Below are positions 34,401 through 43,891 of a DNA stretch of 64,000 nucleotides, one piece after another (positions within the stretch are counted from its first letter, which is position 1; every line of letters begins with the position of its first letter). The notes beneath the pieces are model-generated. The model saw only the letters and a program-made list of their open reading frames with translations, was not told the origin of the DNA and searched no databases. The translations under genes and the position numbers were made by a program. Source of the DNA: Parathielavia appendiculata (Eukaryota; Ascomycota; Sordariomycetes; Sordariales; Chaetomiaceae); assembly GCF_033297405.1 (NCBI RefSeq), contig NW_026944224.1, positions 1,497,114 through 1,561,113 of the forward strand, given 5' to 3'.

Positions 34401-35972
34401 CTCGGTCTCTCCCATTCCATCCATCTGTGACTTATTCCAACCGGGGCACATTGTTCGAAGAACTCGGCTCAGCATCAACCGACTGATGACACACAACTCA
34501 GGGCATCATATCACGTCTTTTGGCCAGGCTGTAATGGAGCAGCGGACGCGCGAGATCGCGCAGTTCGCGTGAAGGATGTCCAGCAACGGTCGAGTTGGGC
34601 TATCCGACGGCAGTTGGTGTCCACTTAGTCCAATTGTCATGTTGGCAGCAGGTTATACATAATAAACAGTGGCCCGGGCAAAGTGCAGAAAGATGCGAGC
34701 CCTTGATGAATTGATGAATGCCAGGACGGATTCGATGGGGGCCAAACTGTAACGTGTATAAGGTGGTACCTTACGCGTGAGCCTCCCTCCCACTTTCCGA
34801 GACATACCTTGCGCCATTGGGCAGCAGCGTCATCACCTGCAGCCGATCCCCACCCTGTCAGCCGCTTACCACGGATCCCTCCCGACCTTATTTTTCAAGT
34901 GGTTGTTTTTGTTGCCTGAAACCGATCCAAGGCCCAACAAGGGCAAGAAAATCTGCATTTCGTGCGGTCTGAGGGTTCATGTTAATCCTTGAACTGCTTG
35001 ACTCACATGTTTGACTTTCCAATCTGGATTCCTCGATATACCCGCCCATCCCCCCTCGAGATTCGAAGTACTCAACACATCTCACACTCCATCCCGGTCC
35101 CCACACCTACACAGGTAGCTACAGTCAGAGGTATGTGTTTGCATGTGTTTTTTCGTTGTTTCATTCCACAGCTTTGCTATCTACGGTATTCATCCCGGCC
35201 GTGGCCGGAAACACACTATCACCGACTTCTCTCCTGTGTGAGGTCCCTCGACCCGCCAGACCGAGGCGACACTGGGCGATATATGCCGTGTTCCAGGGTA
35301 CATGGCTCGAAATCACCAACATCAACGCGGGAATCAGGCCCAACACTGAAAGCCATGGGGCATGGTTTTGTGTCGGGAGACAGGATGATGCGCTGGACAA
35401 ACCCACAGCATCCGTGCTGTAACCCTGCACGTCTCGTGCTCCCTGCACCTACGTGGACGATGTCGAGGACCGCGTCGCCCTGCCAGGACAAGGATCTTCG
35501 GGAGGTGGTCTCCTCCCTCCCTTGGGAAGACCTTCCACCGCCGTGCTTGAAGTTTTCGGGGTCATCCTGGAGAAGGCATCCTGTGCCATTTCCTGCCTGC
35601 GCGAATCAACCGCGCGGCGTCATACCCCTGCCAAGCTGTGGATGCTCACACCTATCTGGCCCCATCGCCCACTGTCTCAGACTGCCGACTCCAACCACTC
35701 CTTCGTCGACGCCTTGATTGATTTATTTATTTGTTAGTCTCATTCTCATCTGAATCCTAGTCCTGACCACGTCGCAGTTAGCAATTCTGCAGTGTGACTT
35801 GGAAACTTACTGCACAAACGCCCGGTCCATCCTGCGACTCTCTTTGAACGTTTACCCCTCTCTGCGGCCTGGATGATAAGTCACGGTCCAGGGCTGAGGA
35901 AGAGACAGGAGGTCGAATCGAGCGGACCCGTTCGTTTATAAACGGCCCGGCAAAGCATCCCATGGAGGGCGA
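31407..35972. other. Gene-poor region and likely long 5' flank of the WOPR gene
   Basis: No recognised gene in 4.6 kb. Several frames of 180-230 codons are open (for example 31578-32273 + and 31503-32066 -), but they overlap one another antisense and show no domain. The last 1-2 kb may be a long promoter and leader, which is common for fungal WOPR regulators. Confidence 0.45.
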
Positions 35973-35997
35973 ATGCGTAGCACCAACCGACCCCTAA
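35962..35997 (+). promoter_or_regulatory. Upstream ORF overlapping the WOPR gene start, with a TAATG stop/start
   Basis: An ATG in a CCATGG context at 35962 opens an 11-codon frame, different from the main frame, ending in TAA at 35995-35997. Its last base is the first base of an in-frame main-frame ATG (35997, codon 9 of the longer form). The arrangement would suit termination-reinitiation at MMETYYG. Whether the transcript includes 35962 is not shown by the sequence. Confidence 0.45.
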
Positions 35998-37631
35998 TGA
36001 TGGAAACGTACTACGGCGTTGTGCGGACGCCCGCCGACGCCATCAAGCTCTTTGAGGCATGCAGGCTCGGCCTCCTACCGCGCGTCCAGAGGAGGTTATC
36101 GGAGAAGGAGCGATCAGCAATCCGCTCGGGCTCCGTCTTCGTGTGGGATGAGCGCGAAGCAGGAATGAGGAGATGGACCGACGGCAAGTCCTGGAGCGCC
36201 AGCCGTGTGTCTGGGAGCTTCTTGACCTATCGTGAGATGGAAGGCAAGAGGGGGAACGCGTTTGGCGGTAGCAGGCGAGGCGCCGGGAAGACTCCGGACT
36301 CTGGCCGCGGGAGCGACGAGGACCACGACGACGAGCCAGACGGATACCGTTACAAGCCCGACGGTCTGACGAAGCAGTCGTTCAGCATCACGAACTCGGC
36401 TGGCCAGCATCTGCACTTGATCGCATACTACTCTCGAGGGCCGCTCGATCTGATGCAGCCGAGCACAGACCCGAGCCTCAGGCACATCGTCCCAGCCAAA
36501 GGCATGTATCCAGAATCGAGCCTTGCTGAGGCGGCCCCAGCGGTCACACGGACCCCGATGCACCAGCCGGCCTACCCCCCGCACCACCCACCGCATCCTC
36601 ACCACGGCTACCCTCCCCACTACCCGCCTCCAGGCTACGGATGGCCTCCCTCGCCTGCTGGGACACCGCCCTACAGCCACGGCCACTACGCATATTCACA
36701 GCCACTTCCGCCCCCGGGTCATCACGCATATCCACCACACCCGCACCACCACCCTTACCCGCCCGCTGTGCACATTCCCCCTTACGAACGAGCGCCCCTG
36801 CCCGCGCCTCCACCCCACTCGCACCCGCTCCAGCATCCGCACGCCCATCCGCATCCATATCCACATCCGCAGCTTCCTGCTCCGCTGCCACCGAAAACGG
36901 CCGTGCCACTCCCCCAACCATACCCACAAACCCAAAGACACCCGCCACCAGTCCCGCCACCGCGACTCGCACCGATCGACTCTCCCCGGTCGCAGCAGCT
37001 ACAAGCGCAGGCCAGGGAAGCCGTCCAGATCGAGCCACGCCTCGCACCCATCGACGCAGCGCGCCACCAACAGCAGCAGCAATACAGTTCCTTGCAGCAG
37101 CAGCAGCAGCAACAACAGCAACAACCGCTACAGCAGCAGCAACACGGACTCGCACCGCTCCCGCCCGCGCTCCCGCCATCTACCACCTTCGGATCCGCGA
37201 CCACAACAGCAGCACCACCAGAAACAAGTCCCACCCTCCGAGCCTTGTCCGCCTCGCCGCCGCCAAGGAGCACCGTATCGGTGTCGGAAATAACAACAGC
37301 GACTACAGCGAGCACGCGGCCGACGTTATCGGCTCTGTTGCTTCATCCCCTGCCGATGAAGACAAATGTGAATATGTCGTCGGGAGGGTCGTCGGAGCCG
37401 AGTAGTGCGAATGCTGTTAGTGCTGGTGTCGGCGGAGGAGGAGGAGGAGGTGGTGGTATGAGTAGTAGTAGTGCGGGCAGCTCGCCTGGTGGGAATTCAA
37501 ATGTGAATGGGAATGGGAATGGAGTGGGGAATGGAGGACTGTCGGCGACGGCGGCTGCGGCAGCTGGGGGGAGGGCGGTTCCGAATGAGGATGCTAGGGC
37601 TATTGGGGTGTTGAATAAGAACTTCTTTTGA
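35973..37631 (+). CDS. Gti1/Pac2 (WOPR) family transcription factor, Pac2-like
   Basis: WOPR proteins are fungal master regulators of morphology, mating and development. A single exon encodes 552 aa, or 544-543 aa if translation starts at Met9 or Met10. The first WOPR block is ETYYGVVRTPADAIKLFEAC (about 11-30), followed by FVWDEREAGMRRWTDGKSWS and FLTYREMEGKRG, up to about residue 95. The second block, PDGLTKQSFSIT with LHLIAYYSRG, is at about 128-155. The divergence from the Wor1/Ryp1/Sge1 type (for example GVVRTPADAIKLFEA) points to the Pac2 branch. The rest is low complexity: a Pro/His/Tyr-rich zone (about 200-330), poly-Gln (about 365-390) and a Gly/Ser/Asn tail. The C-terminus may be an activation or condensate-forming region; that is inference. 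Confidence 0.87.
   Translation: MRSTNRPLMMETYYGVVRTPADAIKLFEACRLGLLPRVQRRLSEKERSAIRSGSVFVWDEREAGMRRWTDGKSWSASRVSGSFLTYREMEGKRGNAFGGSRRGAGKTPDSGRGSDEDHDDEPDGYRYKPDGLTKQSFSITNSAGQHLHLIAYYSRGPLDLMQPSTDPSLRHIVPAKGMYPESSLAEAAPAVTRTPMHQPAYPPHHPPHPHHGYPPHYPPPGYGWPPSPAGTPPYSHGHYAYSQPLPPPGHHAYPPHPHHHPYPPAVHIPPYERAPLPAPPPHSHPLQHPHAHPHPYPHPQLPAPLPPKTAVPLPQPYPQTQRHPPPVPPPRLAPIDSPRSQQLQAQAREAVQIEPRLAPIDAARHQQQQQYSSLQQQQQQQQQQPLQQQQHGLAPLPPALPPSTTFGSATTTAAPPETSPTLRALSASPPPRSTVSVSEITTATTASTRPTLSALLLHPLPMKTNVNMSSGGSSEPSSANAVSAGVGGGGGGGGGMSSSSAGSSPGGNSNVNGNGNGVGNGGLSATAAAAAGGRAVPNEDARAIGVLNKNFF
37066..37146. repeat. CAG/CAA tract coding for poly-Gln
   Basis: Dense CAG and CAA codons within the WOPR gene encode runs of Gln. 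The mixture of CAG with CAA makes it less prone to slip than a pure run. Confidence 0.9.
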
Positions 37632-38968
37632 AGGTCTCTCTCGTCTGGGATTTGAGTGCGGATTGCCCTTGCTTCATTTTGCGGGCGGAAGATCCTAGCA
37701 GGTCTGTGAGAGGGAACAGTTGTTATCAGGGTTTTGAGAGATGAAGTTGCTTTATGTTGGGTTGTTCTGCTACGGGCTGGCTGGCAGGTTGCTCAAGATG
37801 GACTGGACTGGACTGGGGAGGATCATCACAACTGTCTCAGGGGCAATTCTGTACTCGGTGCCTGGTTTGAACGGCTGGGATGCCTGGAAGGCGGGAACAC
37901 AGAGTGTGTGAGCCGTCAAATGATGGACTTTTAACCCTTGGTGAATGGGGAGAGAGGGTTGTGATATTCGTGGGCCGGGGAAGATGTAAGGTACCTTTGC
38001 CCTTTATTTTTATCTTGTCTTGTCTCGAGGTTTCATTGGTATTTCTCATGAGGCATATTGGGCGTGGTTGGCTGGGTTGGGTCGTGCATAGCAGGCGTTT
38101 GGCGGGTTTGTGCACTCGGAGTTGCTTAAGTTGGCCGCCGTATTTGAGTTTGTTTTTTTGGGGGGGGGGAGGGTGGTTGTGTTGCTGAAGGCACCTAGCT
38201 GCTGATACCGTAATAGCTAGGCGGGAATGGCGTGGAGAATACGAAATCATGAGATCATCGGACCTATGCGTTCTTCTCCTTTGCTCTGGTGTGGCTCGTA
38301 CATTGGAGTGAATGGTTCTGGAACTGAATGGTAGTGACGGTCATTCTAGGTTCTGGGATGCATTGTTGTCACGGCACGCGAGCATTGCCCACACCTGGCA
38401 TCTTACCACTGAGCTGGATTCGTGGCGCCTAGCGTTTTTGACCTGTGTGCTCTATGAGGTTTCTTGCTGGTCATTTCCCCATCAGTCACGCTTGGTAGGA
38501 GACTGTTCATTATTCTATACTGAGATTACAAGTCGGCGACTGCGTAAAGCAAAAATGAGAGGCTGCAAGCAGGTAGCAGCATCAGGAGGGGCCATAGTTC
38601 AGAGTACTGGGGTGGGTTGGTTGAGAGGTAGAACAGAGACTCCTGCGGCTTGGGCGGATCGCTTCCTCGCCGACCTGTGTCGTGAGATTAACGGAAAGTG
38701 GGTATGGGAGCGCTCAGCGGTTTCAATGGGACCCGGTGAATCGGGGCCAGTGTGACGTTTTTGTCCGTGAGCTGGCGACGCGGTCCATCTTAGTGGTGAG
38801 ATGAATTGGGGTTTTGGACTGCGCGCCGTCAGTTAGCGTGATGCTGTTCAGAAGGAACCTGATGAGAGAGAGAGAGAAATAGACGCGCTGGTTATTGAAG
38901 TGTAATAACGCCCTGAGAGGAGACGAGATGGTACAATTTTACCGCGGTATCTCTCTGAGAAAGTAACT
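37632..38968. other. Intergenic
   Basis: The 3' flank of the WOPR gene. It holds a G-homopolymer at about 38160-38169 and a short GA run near 38869-38879. I see no gene. Confidence 0.55.
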
Positions 38969-39662
38969 CTAGGAAAGCGGAAGACATATGCTAGACTCAT
39001 ATGTTCCGTCGATCCTCCCCAATGCCGCGAACTCTACTTGAACTCTTTTTCCTTTTATTTTCTGGCCCGCTATGTGCCCTGCTAAGAAATAACCAGACTG
39101 GAAAGCACCGTGGCGACACTCCAGCACTGCGTTGACGGATATGGATGGAGGTTTGAGTCGAGCGGCGCAGGCAACCACTTGCTGGACCGCCAGGGGGCTG
39201 ATCGTGAAGAGAGCAAGTGCCTGTACCTTACCGTCCAGCGACGGCTGTAGCACACAGGTCAGCACCGAATCCCTGAATGGGATGGTCTTCTCCTTGTCCC
39301 TGATGGCCTTTAGCACTCCCTGGAGGGTTGAAAAGCTCTCGTTGATGTGATTCGTCTCCTCGTTTGTCGGCTTAGCCCTGTCCTCGTCCTGGCCTTAACC
39401 CATTCCTCACGGTTCCCGCCAGGTCGACCTTAAGAAACTCTCTTGGAAACTGTTGGCCTATTTGGGCGGTTAGACATGCCGTAGAACAAGCTTTCGTATG
39501 GCGCAGGAGTAACTTATCAGTGACGAAGTCAAGGTCGTACAACCGACGCCGGGTGGTGTAAACGTTGGATCCATTGCACATAACAAGGCTAGAGCTCCCA
39601 GTAGGAGAACAGTCGTCAGGGCTTTGAACCTCGACGAGTAACGCGAACGAAACAGGAAGCAT
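38969..39662 (-). pseudogene. Kinesin motor domain fragment, decayed
   Basis: Reading the minus strand in more than one frame gives the second half of a kinesin motor. FALLVEVQ comes first, where kinesins have the switch I region, then FLKVDLAG, matching the switch II strand (VDLAGSE in active motors). After a frame change comes NEETNHINESFSTLQGVLKA, where kinesins have INKSL-TLG-VI. Then IPFRDSVLTCVLQPSLDG and FTISPL match the IPYRDSKLT-LLQDSLGG and ISP blocks. The neck and tail are missing, the P-loop half is not visible, and at least one frameshift lies near 39370. It is therefore a relic, not an expressed motor. I cannot assign a kinesin class. Confidence 0.6.
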
Positions 39663-41380
39663 TTTAACAACTAGAATCTGTCACACCCAGGTGCTGTTTC
39701 ATGTTTTGGGTCAATGCCGGTGTGACCAATCCCGTAAGGCTGGGTGGCCGACCATGGCGATCGACACGACATCACCGCCATGACGCGAGTGATGCCCAAG
39801 TTTGGAGCGCAGCTTGGGAATTGGGACGCAAAATAGAAGTCACAAACACGTCAAGGAACCATGAAAGCGTTTGACACATTCTAGGCTACAGGGAGCAGAT
39901 ATTGTGGCGCTGGGCGGATTGAACGAGGGCCTAGTTTGGCGTGCGGATAGCTTCAGGCTTGTTTTGAGCTTGGCACCTGCACACCATCAGGAGTGACTTT
40001 GAGCATTTCCAGTCATATCGAGATCAAGACAAGAAACAGAACCTAATTAAGCATAAATATAGAACCCGTAGAATACAGCGACCGGGACGACAGATTCTGC
40101 AGTGACAAAACAGGGGTTTCCGGGCTGCTATGTTGAATGCGCCGAAGTGTGCCCTTCATCAATCGAGCTTCCCGAAGATGCAAGACGCGACCAAACACAG
40201 AGATCCACGAGAGCTTGAGGTCCCGAGGACTCGAGCCGTGTCCGGATCGGGTGACGTCGGGCTCAGGTGGAAAATCAAACAAAAAATGGGACAAAGCGGC
40301 CCGTTGTCGGATGCATCGACCGGCGCACAGAAAGGAGAGAGGAAGAAAGGAAAGACGCAGAGGGAATCCAAGAGGTCAAGGGGATGGGGGAAGGGAGATC
40401 AGACAAACGATAGCGCAAGCCGCGATGGCGGGGTGCACACATGATTAACAAAAAATACATTGGGCATGAGAGTGGTCGGCCTGGTTGGTTTCCTTGAAGA
40501 AAATGTGGACCTGGAGATGTCCTAAACGGGGAAAGCCCCCGAAGAAACGGCACTCTGGAAGAGACACGATCACGGGTTAGGTCCAAATTCGCCACACGAT
40601 TCCTGCAACATTGCAGCATCATCGTTTTTCCATGGAGGAAGATACCCAGGGAAAGTACATACCCTGCCAGCTAGAAGACACTGAGATAGGTGCATGGGGC
40701 ATTGTGCGGAATACTGTTGTAATAAATGTTTGGTCGAGTAAGAACCGCGGACCAACTTGGAGCATAGGCAATGGGAAGGATAGAAGTCATGAACACAACC
40801 TACCTAGTGAGTAACCTGAGGCAGCTAGAATTGGGGGTGAGTCAGTCTATCCGGTGCGAATGCGTAATGAGGCAACGTGAATAGCTAGCGGTCGGCTTGG
40901 GATTAAGTTTCATTGCCTAGTGGTTGGGCTACTGGAAAGGCCTGGGGCAAATCTCCGCGAGAGGCTAGAATGGAGACGGTTTCGCTGCAGCTAACAAACT
41001 CAGTCTAAAAGACGTGAATGTCGGGACGTTTATAACAGGAGCTGAAGAAATCAAGATTCCAAGAGGATGGTCTTGTACTAGTAGCTGATGTCTTATTACC
41101 TTAGAGCACGGACCAGGCCGCTGGTCAAAAAAGGTGTGTTGAAGCCAGACCGGGAGTCGCAAATCAGCAATCACTCGCGGAGGCCCCGCTTTCGCTATAA
41201 GACACAGGCACGCCCCGAGCTGGCGCGACCCGTCACCCACACCCTCCAGTTCCCCCTTTCTCCCACATCCTAATTGCCATCTCAAGCGATATCTCCAGCG
41301 AAGTCTACGGAGTAGTCACTTCAGACTTATATCGAGACTCATTCACCGTTTCAATTGATATACATACACCATCAATCACC
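39663..41380. other. Intergenic, including the H1 promoter
   Basis: No gene recognised. The bases just before 41381 should be the H1 promoter and leader. Frames at 40.1-40.6 kb are open on both strands without a product. Confidence 0.5.
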
Positions 41381-42466
41381 ATGCCTGCGAAGAAGTCTGA
41401 GACCAAGAGCGAGGGTGCCACCGCCGCGAAGCCCAAGGCCGCCGGCACCAAGCACACCTATCAGGTATGCAATCATGGCGTCGGACTTTTGAAACTGCTT
41501 ACCGTATCTAACGACGAGCAGGACATGATCACTGATGCCATCATTGCGGTAACTCACCCCATTCCTTTCATTCCGGCGCATTAGGTGTCGCCGCCCCGGT
41601 CGGCATCCCGCATGAGGCGCCGCTCATCTTTTCTGCTGTCGCATGCGTTGCCGCGCCTCTTTTTTGCCCCGAAACTGATGGGATTCAATTCCGCTGACAC
41701 ATTTTTCTCAAAATCAGCTCAAAGACCGCAACGGTTCTAGGTAAGATACTTCCTGTTTCGACGCGTCGCAACCCAACCCCACATCACTGCGACAACGCGT
41801 GCGGTTTCACCAGCACCAGCCCTCCCGTTTCAATGCCGCAAACCATGAAGTCATGTCACTAACACGCTCATCAGCCGCCAAAAGCTGAAGCAATATGTCA
41901 AGGCCAACAACAATATCGAGGCGAGCGAGAATATGTTTGACGCGCTCTTCAACAAGGCTCTGAAGGTTGGCGTTGAGAAGGGTGTCTTCGAGCAGCCCAA
42001 GGGCATGTACATTTTCACGCACCACGTCTTCACCTTATGCTAATCATCAACAGGCCCATCTGGTGGCACCAAGCTTGCCAAGAAGGCCGCAAAGCCTGCT
42101 GCACCCAAGAAGGCCGCCGCTCCCAAGAAGGAGCCGGCCGCTAAGAAGGAGACCAAGGATACCAAGGAGAAGAAGCCTGCCGCCAAGAAGGCTGCGCCCA
42201 AGAAGGAGGCCGCTGCCAAGAAGGAGCCCAAGGAGAAGAAGGCTGCTGCTCCCAAGAAGGAAAAGAAGGCGGCGGCTCCCAAGAAGGCGTCCGCGGCCCC
42301 CGCTGTCGTCGAGAAGCCCACCGTTCTCAGCAAGACCAAGTCCGGCCGCGTCACAAAGACGGCCGCCAAGCCCGCCGCGACAAAGAAGGCGGCAGCGCCC
42401 AAGAAGGCTGCGGCCAAAAAGAAGGAGACGCCCAAGAAGGCAGACAAGGCCGAGGCCACGGCATGA
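41381..42466 (+). CDS. hH1: Linker histone H1
   Basis: Binds linker DNA at the nucleosome dyad. Five exons: 41381-41464, 41522-41548, 41718-41740, 41875-42002 and 42054-42466, giving 224 aa. The globular winged-helix domain (about 24-95) reads HTYQDMITDAIIALKDRNGS, SRQKLKQYVKAN and FDALFNKALKVGVEKGVF. The tail is a run of Ala/Lys/Pro (AAPKK repeats), as in other H1 proteins. Exons 2 and 3 are only 27 and 23 bases. Intron 4 (42003-42053) begins with GC, not GT: the exon ends AAGG and the intron starts GCATGT, with a GCTAATC branch-like site and CAG acceptor. Splicing there gives KGPSGGTKLAKK in frame, while reading through meets TAA. Fungi generally have a single H1 gene, so this is likely the only copy. 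Confidence 0.93.
42003..42053 (+). other. GC-AG intron in the H1 gene
   Basis: The 51-bp intron starts GCATGT and ends CAACAG, with GCTAATC upstream of the acceptor as a possible branch site. No GT donor nearby preserves the frame with a reasonable intron length, so the GC donor is the best model. Confidence 0.8.
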
Positions 42467-43891
42467 GCCTTTCCGGTCCTTTTCCATGAATGCCTCGCTT
42501 TTTTCTTCATGTTTTTGCGATGCTACGGTTTGCTTTGGTCTAGTTTGGCGTTTTTGGGGTGTGGTCACTCGGGGAATCATTTTTGGGACGCGGGACAACT
42601 GAGCATTTGGGGTACAAGTCGCGATTGTTGACACGGTTTACGCACGCGCAAGGGTCACTCGGTCGGGTTGCACTTCGAATCGACGTGAATGCCGGGGCAG
42701 GTGGCAGGGGTTGGCTGGAATCGCTTTCTTCTGAGCATGGCATGCATACACGCACTCGCTACACATTTGGTCTCTCTGGACCAGCGAAGCAAACACCACC
42801 TTCACCGCTCAAACAGCGCGTCGGGACTTGAGGGCTAGGTGGGCATTGGGACGCTTGGGCAGGAGCTTGAAAGTCAGGTAACGGCCCAGGGGAGCGTGTT
42901 GTGGATTGTAATTATATACCATTGAGTCGTTTTGAGCCTTGATCAAGCAATATTTGTTCACATTCTCCGGATTCGCAGTGTTGTGTCCCAATAAAGCTGG
43001 CCGAGGCGTGAAAAACAGATGCTGGCGCGTCGCGGTTTGTTTACATTTTCCCACACTTATCACTGGAGGCTTGGCAAAGGGCGTCCTCACCAGCGGATAC
43101 CCGAGCTCTTCACACTCCCTGGGTAAATCTTGACTTATTGATCTTCTAATTTTGATCTCCACAATCAAGTGACACACCAAGGTACAGAGCCCGGCGCCAA
43201 AGTGAGAGATGATTATGAACAAGTGATCTGTTCTGGAATTGTAGTAATAGTTTAATCGTTCAAGTTGAGCTTCTACGACTTAGAACCCTCAGTGATACCT
43301 ATTGCACATCGCATTTCCGTCAATTGTAACATACCTTACCCCGTAGAGAGCAGGGACACGCTGCGCCCTGGAAGTTACCGTACAAATTGCCTCACCTCAA
43401 CGAGGTACACGTGTACAGATCACCGAGTCCAGATAGCGCGGTAGGGTTGAAGAACGTTTGAAATGCCCCGCTGTGGGTCGGCCCTACGCAAGCGTCAATG
43501 CCCAGTTCGAAGGTGGGCGGGACGCCCCACTGTCAACGACAACCATCAAACTTGAGGCCTTGTGTCGGCGGGTCCTGCGTAAGCTCACACATCCCCAGAA
43601 CCGTCGTAGGCAACAACCTTAAGCCGTCAGTTGTGCTGGTCCAGCCTAAAGCAAGTGCGAGCACGCAAGTTTGCAAACCATTGCAACTGAGTTGTCCGTT
43701 TCAACCACAAGTTCAAGTCAAATAGCAGCTCTCTCAACCTGTTCGTCCCAACGGTCGAGTCAGGTTTTGGAGCCGGCTTCACAACACACGAAGAGGGCGA
43801 TGGCTGTAGCACCCAACTACCTGGGCATTCACACACTCTCCCCGCCCAAATTTATCGCTCGATATCTACCCTGTCTTTAGCATCCGCAGCC
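42467..43891. other. Intergenic
   Basis: Contains the 3' end of the H1 transcript and the promoter of the NPF-containing gene. I recognise nothing else. Confidence 0.55.
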
